Assembly: GCF_013204885.1 (NCBI RefSeq)
Contig: NZ_JABMKX010000008.1
Span: 310,001 to 374,000, forward strand
From: Paenibacillus tritici
Lineage (GTDB): Bacteria; Bacillota; Bacilli; Paenibacillales; Paenibacillaceae
DNA: 64,000 nt
Reading direction: 5' to 3'
The translations under genes were made by a program, and so were the position numbers. This document shows positions 42,761-51,572 of this stretch, piece after piece (the stretch's first letter is position 1; each line of letters begins with the position of its first letter). Below the pieces are notes generated by a model. The model searched no databases, had not been told where the DNA came from, and saw only the letters and a list, made by a program, of their open reading frames with translations.

Positions 42761-42778
42761 TATTCATCCCTTCTCTCA

Positions 42779-43678
42779 TCAATGCCGGTCGCGTTCGGAA
42801 TCCCGATGGCTGACTGCTACCGATTCCGTCTCGCTAACCCCCAGCATTTTGCCCAAGTATTCTGCAATGGCTACCGAACGGTGTTTGCCGCCTGTACAGC
42901 CGATGCCGATAATAATCTGGGATTTGCCTTCCTTGCGGTATTGCGGAATAAGAAATTGAAGCATGTCTAGCAGTTTGGTCAGGAAGGCTTGCGTTTCAGG
43001 CCATTTCATCACGTAGTCATATACCTCGTTGTCTTGGCCTGTCTTGGGCCGCAGCTGATCCACATAATGAGGATTAGGCAGGAAGCGGACATCGAACACC
43101 AGATCAGCATCAATCGGAATCCCATACTTGAACCCAAACGAAGTGATATTAACAGAGAGGGTGCTTTTCCCGAGGTGGGAGAACCGTGATACTATTTTTT
43201 CTTTGAGCTGTACCGGCTTCATGCTGCTGGTATCCAGGCACAGGGTAGCTGAATTCTTCAGCTCCTGCAGCATCTGGCGTTCGAGCCGGATACCGTCAAG
43301 CGGCATGCCTTTGGGAGCAAGCGGATGATGCCTCCGGCTCTCCTTGTACCGCTGTACAAGCACTGAATCTGTCGCATCCAGGAAAAGAATCTCAAAGCCG
43401 ATCGTTGATTCGTCCTTGATGTAGGCCAGAGACTCCGACAGGGCGGTAAAGAATTCCCTGCCCCTGAGGTCGATTACCAGCGCTACCTTGGCGATTTTAC
43501 CCTTCGACTGCTCAATCAGTTCAGCGAACTTCGGGATCAGTACAGGCGGAAGATTATCTACGCAGAAGAACCCGAGATCCTCCAGGCTCTGCACGGCAAT
43601 CGTCTTGCCTGCACCCGACATGCCTGTAATGATAATCAGGGTGGCGTGACCGGGCAATGGTTGGTCGAGGTCGGTCAT
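42779..43678 (-). CDS. rapZ: RNase adapter RapZ/YvcJ-type nucleotide-binding protein
   Basis: A 299-residue P-loop protein. Walker A GMSGAGKT near residue 19; C-terminal GIGCTGGKHRSVAIAEYLG is the family hallmark. E. coli RapZ guides RNase E to GlmZ RNA; the B. subtilis homologue YvcJ hydrolyses GTP and its exact role is unclear. The start ATG 43678 has GGGAGGGATG upstream. First of the three conserved genes. Confidence 0.93.
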   Translation of the reverse strand: MTDLDQPLPGHATLIIITGMSGAGKTIAVQSLEDLGFFCVDNLPPVLIPKFAELIEQSKGKIAKVALVIDLRGREFFTALSESLAYIKDESTIGFEILFLDATDSVLVQRYKESRRHHPLAPKGMPLDGIRLERQMLQELKNSATLCLDTSSMKPVQLKEKIVSRFSHLGKSTLSVNITSFGFKYGIPIDADLVFDVRFLPNPHYVDQLRPKTGQDNEVYDYVMKWPETQAFLTKLLDMLQFLIPQYRKEGKSQIIIGIGCTGGKHRSVAIAEYLGKMLGVSETESVAVSHRDSERDRH

Positions 43679-43723
43679 TACAGCATCCCTCCCTAAGATG
43701 AGTATATGAATAATTCCAGTCTT

Positions 43724-44674
43724 TTAAGAACGCAGCAATAGTCCTGCCGCACCAATAATACCGGCATCGTTGCCAAGCTCTGCTGGCACAATGGTCACAC
43801 CGGTCTGCAGAGGTGCAGGTGCCAGCTTGGCGAATACCCGGCGGACTTCATCAAACAGAATATCGCCTGCCTTGGAGACCCCTCCGCCTACAATGAATAC
43901 TTCCGGGTTCAGGACGGCGGCTACCGATGCCATGGATTTGCCCAGGTAGAAGGCGGCCCGGTTCACAATACGCAGCGCAGCTTCATCGCCTGCCTTCGCA
44001 GCATCAAATACTTCCTTCGCCGCAATCTTCTCTACGGTAGACAGGGAGGTCCGGTCTCCACGGGCTACTGCATCATTAGCCATGCGGATAATGCCTGTAG
44101 CTGAGGAAACGGTTTCCAAACAGCCCATGTTCCCGCAGCCGCACTGGATCGCTTCCAGATCAGGAACGACTGAGATATGACCCAGCTCTCCGGCCAGACC
44201 GGCAAAGCCTTGATACACCTTACCATTAATAATAATACCGCCGCCGACACCTGTGCCGAGCGTATAGCAGACACAATTCTCAATGCCGCGTCCCGCACCG
44301 CTCCAGGCTTCGCCCAGTGCAGCCACGTTGGCGTCATTGTCTATTTTGACTGGCTTGTTCAGACGACCCTCCAGAATGGAACGGATCGGCACATCTCTAA
44401 ATCCTATGTTGGGCGCAAGGATGATGATGCCTTCACGAATATTCGTAAATCCGGCGAGTCCGGCTCCCACACCGGCCAGCTGGTCCCAGGAATACGGAGA
44501 GTCTTCAACAATCTGGCGTACATACTTCTCGATATTGTCGATGACAGCCTCAGCGCCATCTGCAGTCCCCGTTGGGCCCTCGTAGGTGTGCAGCAGGCTT
44601 CCCTCGGCACTGCAGATTCCAACCTTAATCGTGGTACCACCTAAATCCACGCCAACGTAGATATTTTCAGACAT
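43724..44674 (-). CDS. glcK: ROK-family glucokinase
   Basis: ATP-dependent glucose kinase. 316 residues. VDLGGTTIKVG is the phosphate-binding loop, and IQCGCGNMGCLETVSS is the ROK zinc/cysteine motif. Catalytic Asp is in PVKIDNDANVAALGE. The start is ATG 44674 (MSENIYVG) with AAGGTGG upstream. Located between rapZ and the DUF438 gene. Very likely glucokinase, although other ROK sugars cannot be excluded. Confidence 0.9.
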   Translation of the reverse strand: MSENIYVGVDLGGTTIKVGICSAEGSLLHTYEGPTGTADGAEAVIDNIEKYVRQIVEDSPYSWDQLAGVGAGLAGFTNIREGIIILAPNIGFRDVPIRSILEGRLNKPVKIDNDANVAALGEAWSGAGRGIENCVCYTLGTGVGGGIIINGKVYQGFAGLAGELGHISVVPDLEAIQCGCGNMGCLETVSSATGIIRMANDAVARGDRTSLSTVEKIAAKEVFDAAKAGDEAALRIVNRAAFYLGKSMASVAAVLNPEVFIVGGGVSKAGDILFDEVRRVFAKLAPAPLQTGVTIVPAELGNDAGIIGAAGLLLRS

Positions 44675-44790
44675 GTAACAAGCCACCTTTTTCTATGCTA
44701 AAATAGTTAATCCTACGTACCCACTATAATAGAAGCCTTCCCTGCGGTCAAGGAAAGGCGATACACCCGGGGCAATGGGTTTCGGAAAGC

Positions 44791-44825
44791 AAAAAGACTT
44801 TCTCACCAGGCAGGCAAGAAAGTCC
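44791..44825 (-). terminator. Terminator after the DUF438 gene
   Basis: GACTTTCT...AGAAAGTC followed by TTTTTGC on the minus strand. Confidence 0.8.
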
Positions 44826-44867
44826 GTAATGTATCTCTATTCTAATGTAAGGAATCGGTCATAACTC

Positions 44868-46133
44868 CTACTCCGACAAAATCCGTTTTTGACCCTCAAG
44901 TGCCCGGATCGGTGCGATGTTCTGCGTGAATTCCAGCGTACCCATATAACGGCCCGTCTCGTCGCGTACTGCGAAGTACCGGATGTAGATAAATTTATCC
45001 TTAATGTTAATCCAGAAATCCTCGGCATCCTTGACGCCAGCCTTGAAATCAGCCAGCAGCTTCTCCACGACATGCACACTCTGCGGCGGATGGCAATTCT
45101 GCACCGTGCGGCCGATCACGGCCTTCGTCCGGGCAAAAATCCGTTCCTTGCCATGCGAGAAATAGCGGACAACATCATTCTCGTCGATAAAGGTCAGGTC
45201 CACCGGCAAATGATTCATCAGCGTCTCGAGCTGGTGAAGCGACAACAGCCCGGTCTCAAACCGGATGAAGCCCTGCGGCGACAGGCCTTCCCCTGCTCCC
45301 TCCGCTTGCACATCGGCCCCTTCAGGCTCAGCCGCACGCTCCGGTATCCATTCCTGGTCCGGTGCAGCCAGGCAGAAGCCGATTTCATCGCTTTCGCGGG
45401 CAATTTTGACCCACTCATCTTCAGTCAGCTTATCCAGCGCCATCGGCAGCAGAATGTTCTCTTCCTTGAAGATCATCTCGTTGACTTCCTTAATGATCTC
45501 TTCGAGTGAAGCAGCAATCTGCTCCGTGTCCCCGTTATAGGCGCTAAGTGTCTTCTTTGCTTCCTTGATCATATTGCGGATGCCGTCATCGACCCCCCAC
45601 ATCACCTTGGTCGGACCATAGATTCCGTACTTCTCCAGGTAAGGGAACAGCAGATTCTCCTTGCGGCTGTAGTGCTTGTCGAGATCGAGCAGCAGGCTCA
45701 GGTCCTCCAGCAGCTTGAATATAATCTCGTCACTGGCGTTCTTCTTGAACTTGTCAGCATGCAGCTCCAGCCGGAAGTTCACCAGCCGTTCAATCTCACG
45801 GTTCTCCAGCTTGAAGGTATGCACGGGATGGCCGGGCTGCTCCTCGGGCCTTACAGAACGGTGAATCTGTTCAATTGAGCCTTTGAATATGGCCGTATGC
45901 ACGGAGCATAGGCGCTGTACTTCCTCTACCGGAATGCCCTCCTCGGTCATAAGGGAATGCTCCATGGCGGAGATTTCCTCCACAGTAACATCGCCTACCG
46001 CTTCCGCAAAACGCGCCTTAACCTCCTCAACGCTTTTGCCTGCATGCAGCTCCTTGATGATCTCTTTCAGCATAGCCTGGCGGCGCGTCTGTTCGGGCAC
46101 ATCTACCTCGCGGTTATTAATCAGCTCACTCAT
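44868..46133 (-). CDS. DUF438-hemerythrin-PAS protein
   Basis: A 421-residue cytosolic protein. In order: DUF438 (about 10-80, ELHAGKSVEEVKARFAEAVGDVT), a hemerythrin-like His/Glu helical domain (about 85-235, HPVHTFKLENREIERL... DKHYSRKENLLFPYLEKYGIYGPTKVMWGVDDGIR ... FKEENILLPMALDKL), and a PAS domain (about 300-405, DLTFIDENDVVRYFSHGKERIFARTKAVIGRTVQNCHP). The domain set suggests sensing or handling of O2, NO or iron. It follows a DUF1858 gene 14 bases upstream; such pairs resemble ScdA-like di-iron repair proteins (inference). Confidence 0.85.
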   Translation of the reverse strand: MSELINNREVDVPEQTRRQAMLKEIIKELHAGKSVEEVKARFAEAVGDVTVEEISAMEHSLMTEEGIPVEEVQRLCSVHTAIFKGSIEQIHRSVRPEEQPGHPVHTFKLENREIERLVNFRLELHADKFKKNASDEIIFKLLEDLSLLLDLDKHYSRKENLLFPYLEKYGIYGPTKVMWGVDDGIRNMIKEAKKTLSAYNGDTEQIAASLEEIIKEVNEMIFKEENILLPMALDKLTEDEWVKIARESDEIGFCLAAPDQEWIPERAAEPEGADVQAEGAGEGLSPQGFIRFETGLLSLHQLETLMNHLPVDLTFIDENDVVRYFSHGKERIFARTKAVIGRTVQNCHPPQSVHVVEKLLADFKAGVKDAEDFWINIKDKFIYIRYFAVRDETGRYMGTLEFTQNIAPIRALEGQKRILSE

Positions 46134-46147
46134 ATGGATCTCTCCTT

Positions 46148-46375
46148 CTATTCTATAATCTCGAAGCCATGCTGCTGAAAGGCCAGCCGAACGGTTTCCA
46201 GCTCTATTTTCTTTAACTTCATTCCTTTGGATAATGTCATGAAACGTCCTGCGGTCTGCAGCATCCCAGGCTTCGTGATATCACGGAAACCGAGACCCAC
46301 CATGATTTCAACCGCTTCCGGGTGCCTGGTTACCAGCTCAAAAATAGGTTCATCCAGCTTCAGCACTTTACTCAT
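46148..46375 (-). CDS. DUF1858-domain protein
   Basis: A 75-residue protein that is almost all DUF1858 (VLKLDEPIFELVTRHPEAVEIMVGLGFRDI...TKPGMLQTAGRFMTLSKG), related to the N-terminal domain of ScdA/YtfE-type iron-sulfur repair proteins. Start: ATG 46375 with GAGGTG upstream, rather than upstream in-frame starts. It is co-transcribed with the hemerythrin/PAS gene. A Fur-like palindrome lies 21 bases upstream of its start. Confidence 0.8.
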   Translation of the reverse strand: MSKVLKLDEPIFELVTRHPEAVEIMVGLGFRDITKPGMLQTAGRFMTLSKGMKLKKIELETVRLAFQQHGFEIIE

Positions 46376-46395
46376 CCTGTTGTACACCTCACAAA

Positions 46396-46410
46396 TGAGA
46401 ATTCTTCTCA
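46396..46410. promoter_or_regulatory. Fur-like 7-1-7 palindrome
   Basis: TGAGAAT-T-CTTCTCA; the arms match at 6 of 7 positions when inverted. It resembles the Bacillus Fur-family box TGATAAT-N-ATTATCA and lies directly upstream of the DUF1858-DUF438 pair. A fit to Fur, PerR or another regulator is not proven. Confidence 0.4.
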
Positions 46411-46466
46411 ACAACAGCTTAGCATAGGGTACAGAGGTGGATTGTGATTGTAATCACTAAGTATAA

Positions 46467-46506
46467 GAAAAGCTGCCCTCACGCCTTTTACAGCATGGGG
46501 ACAGCA
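46467..46506 (-). terminator. thiC terminator
   Basis: GCTGtCCC...GGGCAGC then TTTTC on the minus strand; one bulged base. Located 41 bases after the thiC stop. Confidence 0.65.
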
Positions 46507-46546
46507 AGTAATAGTTCAGATTATAGGTATAGAAGACCCGTTATAT

Positions 46547-48241
46547 TTACAGCGGTACACTCAAACTGTACGAATTACGGATATCATGCGAAATCCGCAT
46601 GCTGCAGAACTTAGGGCCGCACATCGAGCAGAAATGCGCTTGCTTCGCACCCTCCGCAGGAAGGGTCTCATCATGATACTCCAGCGCCCTTTCCGGGTCC
46701 AGAGAGAGATGGAACTGGTCACGCCAGCGGAATTCGAACCGCGCCTTGGACAGCGCATTATCCCTGTCCTGGGCACCCGGATGTCCCTTGGCGAGGTCTG
46801 CGGCATGGGCGGCGATTTTGTAGGTAATGACTCCTTCGCGCACATCATTCTTGTTAGGCAACCCCAGATGCTCCTTCGGTGTTACGTAACATAGCATAGA
46901 CGTCCCCAGCCAGCCGATCATCGCCGCCCCGATGGCTGAAGTGATATGGTCATAACCGGGGGCAATATCGGTGGTCAGCGGGCCGAGAGTATAAAAGGGA
47001 GCTTCCCGGCAAATCTCGAGCTGCTTGTCCATATTCTCCTTAATCTGGTGCATCGGCACATGTCCCGGACCCTCAACCATGACCTGAACATCGTGCTTCC
47101 AGGCCAGCGCTGTCAGCTCTCCCAGCGTCTCCAGCTCAGCGAATTGAGCTTCGTCATTGGCATCTGCAATAGAACCCGGACGCAGTCCGTCCCCCAGGGA
47201 GAAGGCTACATCATACGTCTTCATAATCTCACATATCTCTTCAAAATGTGTGTACAGGAAGTTCTCCTGCTGATGGGCAAGGCACCACGCGGCCATAATC
47301 GAGCCGCCTCTGGATACGATGCCTGTCATTCTCCGGGCAGTCAGCGGAATATAGCGCTTCAGCACCCCGGCATGAATGGTGAAGTAATCCACTCCCTGCT
47401 CTGCCTGCTCAATCAGCGTGTCACGATAGAGCTCCCAGGTTAAATCCTCCGCTATACCGTTCACCTTCTCGAGCGCCTGGTATAAGGGCACTGTGCCGAC
47501 AGGCACCGGAGAATTGCGGATAATCCATTCGCGGGTGGTATGAATTGCAGCTCCGGTGGAGAGGTCCATAATTGTATCAGCCCCCCAACGGGTCGCCCAC
47601 CGCATCTTCTCCACCTCCTCTTCAATAGAAGAAGATACCGCAGAATTTCCGATGTTGGCATTGATCTTCACCAGGAAGTTGCGGCCAATAATCATCGGCT
47701 CGCTCTCCGGATGATTAATGTTGGCCGGGATGATGGCCCGGCCGGCGGCCACCTCGTCCCGTACGAATTCCGGCCGCATATTCTCACGGATCGCGATATA
47801 CTCCATCTCCGGTGTAATCATCCCTTGCCGTGCATAATGCAGCTGGGTAACATTGCGGCCCGCCTGTGCCCGCAGCGGACTTCGCTGCAGTCCCGGAAAA
47901 GCTTCTGGGGGCGGCCCGCCCCTGCGGATTCCGTTATCCTCCGGCTGCACGGCTCTTCCGGTGTATTCCTCCGAATCGCCCCGCTCCGCAATCCAGCATA
48001 GACGGTGCGGCGGCAGTCCCCTCCGAATGTCGGTCTCCTCTGCAGCATCGGTGTAGATACCGCTTGTGTCATAGACACGCAGCGGTGCATTCTCCTTATC
48101 CCCGGCAACGCCCTCTGTTCTGCTGAGAGTGATCTCCCGCATCGGAACCTGAATATCCGGGCGAGAGCCCTCTACATACACTTTACGGCTTGCCGGGAAA
48201 CTGGAAAGGTCTACCTCGCCGTTCTTCACTATTTCTGTCAC
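46547..48241 (-). CDS. thiC: Phosphomethylpyrimidine synthase ThiC
   Basis: A radical SAM enzyme that turns aminoimidazole ribotide into hydroxymethylpyrimidine phosphate for thiamin. 564 residues. The C-terminal cluster motif CSMCGPKFC (CxxCx4C) is present, as is MVEGPGHVPMHQIKENM in the core. The start ATG 48241 has AGGAGGAG upstream. It is preceded by a TPP riboswitch and a terminator hairpin, so it should be repressed by thiamin pyrophosphate. No other thi gene follows. Confidence 0.96.
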   Translation of the reverse strand: MTEIVKNGEVDLSSFPASRKVYVEGSRPDIQVPMREITLSRTEGVAGDKENAPLRVYDTSGIYTDAAEETDIRRGLPPHRLCWIAERGDSEEYTGRAVQPEDNGIRRGGPPPEAFPGLQRSPLRAQAGRNVTQLHYARQGMITPEMEYIAIRENMRPEFVRDEVAAGRAIIPANINHPESEPMIIGRNFLVKINANIGNSAVSSSIEEEVEKMRWATRWGADTIMDLSTGAAIHTTREWIIRNSPVPVGTVPLYQALEKVNGIAEDLTWELYRDTLIEQAEQGVDYFTIHAGVLKRYIPLTARRMTGIVSRGGSIMAAWCLAHQQENFLYTHFEEICEIMKTYDVAFSLGDGLRPGSIADANDEAQFAELETLGELTALAWKHDVQVMVEGPGHVPMHQIKENMDKQLEICREAPFYTLGPLTTDIAPGYDHITSAIGAAMIGWLGTSMLCYVTPKEHLGLPNKNDVREGVITYKIAAHAADLAKGHPGAQDRDNALSKARFEFRWRDQFHLSLDPERALEYHDETLPAEGAKQAHFCSMCGPKFCSMRISHDIRNSYSLSVPL

Positions 48242-48330
48242 TCTAATCTCCTCCTCTTTGCTCTATGAGCTTGTCAGATAAGATTTCACGCAGCAGACTG
48301 AGCCGAAGAATCCATGAATTCCCGCAAGTC

Positions 48331-48360
48331 AAAAAGCCGCTCCACCTGGAGCGGCTTTAT
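48331..48360 (-). terminator. Riboswitch-controlled terminator before thiC
   Basis: AAAGCCGCTCCA-ggt... TGGAGCGGCTTTTT perfect stem between the TPP aptamer and thiC; the expression platform. Confidence 0.85.
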
Positions 48361-48402
48361 TAAAGGAACAGCCAAATAAGACTGTATTCAAAAAAGGTCC
48401 GA

Positions 48403-48498
48403 CTCCACTTTCCTACGCTGGTATGATCCAGATCAGGTTCAAGGGTCCGGAAATTCAATTTTCCCGTCTCAGCCTATTCAGGCTCCCCTAGTGGGTAT
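48403..48498 (-). promoter_or_regulatory. TPP riboswitch aptamer
   Basis: Minus strand shows the conserved THI element: GGGGAGCCTGAATAGGCTGAGA at its start, ACCCTTGAACCTGATCTGG in the middle and ATACCAGCGTAGGAAAGTGG at the end. These are the invariant pyrimidine- and pyrophosphate-binding segments. Confidence 0.95.
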
Positions 48499-48574
48499 CT
48501 TATCTAATTAATTACATTTTACTGGTATAGGTATTTCTTGTAAACCCGTAATTGTTACCCGGAACCTTCTCCGG

Positions 48575-49528
48575 TTATTTATCCAGCGATTCGCTCCAGT
48601 CATGCACCATCGTGCCTTCCAGGAACTTCTCGGCGTCCATTGCCGCCATACAGCCGGTTCCCGCTGCCGATATAGCCTGACGGTAACGTGTATCCTGCAC
48701 ATCGCCGCAGGCGAATACGCCGGGAATATTCGTCTCGGTAGTACCCGGATTTACCACGATATAACCACTCTCATCCGTGTTAATCTGGCCGCCCAAGAAC
48801 GCTGTGTTAGGAGTATGTCCAATCGCCACAAAGACACCATCTGCCTCCACCAGCTCTGTCAGTCCGGTCTCATTATTAAGCACCGTGATGCCCTTCACAC
48901 CGGTGTCCCCGACGGTAACTTCAACCGGGGTACGGTTCAGGGCCCAGGATACCTTGCTGTTATCGCGCGCGCGGTCCTGCATGATCTTCGAAGCCCGAAG
49001 CTCCGGACGGCGGTGAACCAGCGTTACGCTGGACGCGAAGCGGGTCAGGAAGCTGGCTTCCTCCATGGCAGAGTCCCCGCCGCCGACCACGACAATCTTT
49101 TTGCCCCGGAAAAAGAAGCCGTCACAGGTCGCACAGGTACTAACCCCGCGCCCCACATTCTCCTGCTCGCCCGGGATTCCCAGATATCTTGCAGAGGCTC
49201 CGGTTGAAATAATGACCGACTCTGCTTCGAGCACACCCATTCCGTCTACGGTAACCTTGAACGGACGCTGCGAGAAATCAACGGATTCCACCCAGCCATT
49301 CTTGAATTCAGCGCCGAAGCGTTCAGCCTGCTTACGCATATTGTCCATCAGATCCGGACCCAGAATTCCTTCAGGGAAGCCTGGAAAGTTCTCCACTTCT
49401 GTTGTCGTTGTCAGCTGTCCTCCCGGCTGCAAGCCTTCAATCACCAGCGGGCTCAGGTTCGCACGCGCCAGGTAAATCGCAGCAGTCAGCCCGGCCGGGC
49501 CTGTTCCGATTACAATTGTTTTGTACAT
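48575..49528 (-). CDS. trxB: Thioredoxin-disulfide reductase
   Basis: NADPH-dependent FAD enzyme that reduces thioredoxin. 317 residues. FAD-binding GTGPAGLTAAIYLARA, redox-active CATC (STCATCDGFF), NADPH-binding GGGDSAMEEA and C-terminal GVFACGDVQD. The ATG 49528 has AAGGAGG upstream. Near the TPR gene, downstream of the his-prs operon. Confidence 0.97.
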   Translation of the reverse strand: MYKTIVIGTGPAGLTAAIYLARANLSPLVIEGLQPGGQLTTTTEVENFPGFPEGILGPDLMDNMRKQAERFGAEFKNGWVESVDFSQRPFKVTVDGMGVLEAESVIISTGASARYLGIPGEQENVGRGVSTCATCDGFFFRGKKIVVVGGGDSAMEEASFLTRFASSVTLVHRRPELRASKIMQDRARDNSKVSWALNRTPVEVTVGDTGVKGITVLNNETGLTELVEADGVFVAIGHTPNTAFLGGQINTDESGYIVVNPGTTETNIPGVFACGDVQDTRYRQAISAAGTGCMAAMDAEKFLEGTMVHDWSESLDK

Positions 49529-49573
49529 TGCTTTGGCCTCCTTACAAGTAGGTTTGTATTTAGAAGTAGTGGT

Positions 49574-51325
49574 TCAAATACGGGTAGTGGACGGCGATAA
49601 GCCGTCCGTTCCCGGCAGCATCCCCCGGACATCACATTCGCTGTCGATCCGCCGCGCATAACGGCTAACCATGGAGACGGACACCCCGTAACGCTGGGCC
49701 ACCTCGCGGAATGTAACCGGCTGTCCATGCAGCCGTGCCGTCAGATACTCCAGGGCTGCGCACCAGCCGCCGTCATTGCGGAATAACGGAACATCCGGGT
49801 ACAGGCTGCCGATGAACTGCTTCCAGATAAACTCGGCATCCTTCTTCTGGACAGCATCATATCTGCGGTCCATCATCGCTGCCGTATGATCCATAATCCG
49901 CTGCCAGTCCTCTCTCCATTCAGGCGTTCCCTTGGGGCTGGACAGAGCCGCCAGCTCCTGTTCTTCGCCGGATGGGCCAGCTTCATCCAGGTGATCTCCG
50001 ATCAGCCGCTGAAGGCTGAACAGCGCTGCCTCCTGCAGGCGGTCCTCCTGAAGCGGCTCCTGCTCCAGCACGCCGCGCAGTACCTCGGACATCTCCTCAT
50101 CCTCAATCCAGCGGAGAGCTTCGGTCACCTGAAGCTTCGTGGCAGAATCGCCGTAGCGCAGCGCCCAGAAGAACGACGCGCGCAGCAGCGGATTACTCCG
50201 TACCTCTTCCGTGAATTTGCCCGTATTGTCCTTCCACTGCTTAAGCTGCTCCTGGAAGGGTAACTGGTAATTGTAGCTGATAGATGGCATAGAGCGCTCT
50301 TCCGCCCTGGCCTGCTGAAGCTGGGACAGGAAGAAGGCCGGCACAGCAGAATCAGGGTCCAGCTTCGCGGCCTGTCTCCAGCAGCGCTGAGCTTCACTGT
50401 ACAGGCCGCTATTGCTTGCCGCCACCGCGCAGTAATGATACAGGCCGGCGTCTCCGGCGACCTCCTCATCCTTCAGCAGACGGCGAAAATGGCTGTACGC
50501 CGCAGTGTGGCGGCCCAGGATACCCATGGTTGTGGCCATTTTGAACACATGCTCCTGATGAAACGGCACGGTTGCTTCTAGCATACCCAGCAGAGTCCCA
50601 AGCTGCTCCTTGTCCCCTGCATACTGCATGAAAATAGCCATATTGCAGAGTGCATGAAGGTTACCGGGGTCCTGCTTCAGCACCTCATCCAGACATTCCT
50701 TCGCCTTGGCGAACCGGCCCATATAGAAATTGGCCAGTGCCAGGTTATTGTGCGCAGCCAGAAAGTCCGGGGTGTTCGTGGTGATCTCCTGCAGAAGCTC
50801 TACAGCCTGCGGGAACTTCCCCTCCTCCAGCAGCGTCCGGGCCCGGTCATGCTCGATCACACCCTCACGGCTGCGGATACGCACCAGCGGAGCGGGACGG
50901 TTCAGCTCATATTGCAGCAGCTCCATCAATTCTTCGGATTCAGCCATGAACTCACCGCTGGCATCCTCCTCCAGATAAGTGACCAGCGCACGCTCCGCCT
51001 CTTCAAAGCTTTCCATATTGGCGAAGTTATTAGCCATATAGAAGTGACATTCTGTCATTCCCGGATCAATCTTCTCAAGGACATGGATGAGAATCTCATT
51101 GGATGCCGTGTAATCGCCCATCTCAGATAATATACCCGCCATGTTGCAATGATTCACCGGATTATCCGGCTCATATTCAACAGCTTTGCGAAAATTCTTC
51201 AATGCCTTATCATATTGAAAGCGGTCCAGCGACCGAACGGCTCTTTCAAAGAAAAAATTGGCATCCAGAGTGACCGGAATGACGTTACTAATTTCCGCGA
51301 CATTCTCTGAAGTTCTCTCAATCAT
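49574..51325 (-). CDS. TPR-repeat protein with C-terminal HTH-like segment
   Basis: A 583-residue cytosolic protein of tetratricopeptide repeats. Several 34-residue units are visible from about residue 20 to 330 (YDKALKNFRKAVEYEPDNPVNHCNMAGILSEMGDY; AKECLDEVLKQDPGNLHALCNMAIFMQYAG). The last 60 residues contain VTFREVAQRYGVSVSMVSRYARRI, a helix-turn-helix-like sequence. It probably is a scaffold or regulator; partners unknown. Start ATG 51325 (MIERTSEN) with GGGAGGTG upstream. Common next to trxB in Paenibacillaceae (as I recall). Confidence 0.75.
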   Translation of the reverse strand: MIERTSENVAEISNVIPVTLDANFFFERAVRSLDRFQYDKALKNFRKAVEYEPDNPVNHCNMAGILSEMGDYTASNEILIHVLEKIDPGMTECHFYMANNFANMESFEEAERALVTYLEEDASGEFMAESEELMELLQYELNRPAPLVRIRSREGVIEHDRARTLLEEGKFPQAVELLQEITTNTPDFLAAHNNLALANFYMGRFAKAKECLDEVLKQDPGNLHALCNMAIFMQYAGDKEQLGTLLGMLEATVPFHQEHVFKMATTMGILGRHTAAYSHFRRLLKDEEVAGDAGLYHYCAVAASNSGLYSEAQRCWRQAAKLDPDSAVPAFFLSQLQQARAEERSMPSISYNYQLPFQEQLKQWKDNTGKFTEEVRSNPLLRASFFWALRYGDSATKLQVTEALRWIEDEEMSEVLRGVLEQEPLQEDRLQEAALFSLQRLIGDHLDEAGPSGEEQELAALSSPKGTPEWREDWQRIMDHTAAMMDRRYDAVQKKDAEFIWKQFIGSLYPDVPLFRNDGGWCAALEYLTARLHGQPVTFREVAQRYGVSVSMVSRYARRIDSECDVRGMLPGTDGLSPSTTRI

Positions 51326-51539
51326 GGAAGCAAGGCACCTCCCTTTTATCAGCTTCCTAAGCCTCATGAAAAATAGGAGAGCGGCGTCATAAGAACCACC
51401 TGTCCTCCCTACTTAAGCAACCTTTTCGTTTCCATTTCTGGTCCCGGCTGTCTTCTTCACACAGTATACCACATGTGGCAGTCAGATTCTCAATCTCAAC
51501 GCTCTTCACAACAGGCTAAGATCAACATGGCAAGGCGGT

Positions 51540-51572
51540 AAAAAAAAGACGCAGGCGCTAAATCCCTGCATC
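51540..51572 (-). terminator. Terminator of the his-prs operon
   Basis: GATGCAGG-gatttagcg-CCTGCGTC followed by eight T on the minus strand, starting within the prs stop region. Confidence 0.9.
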
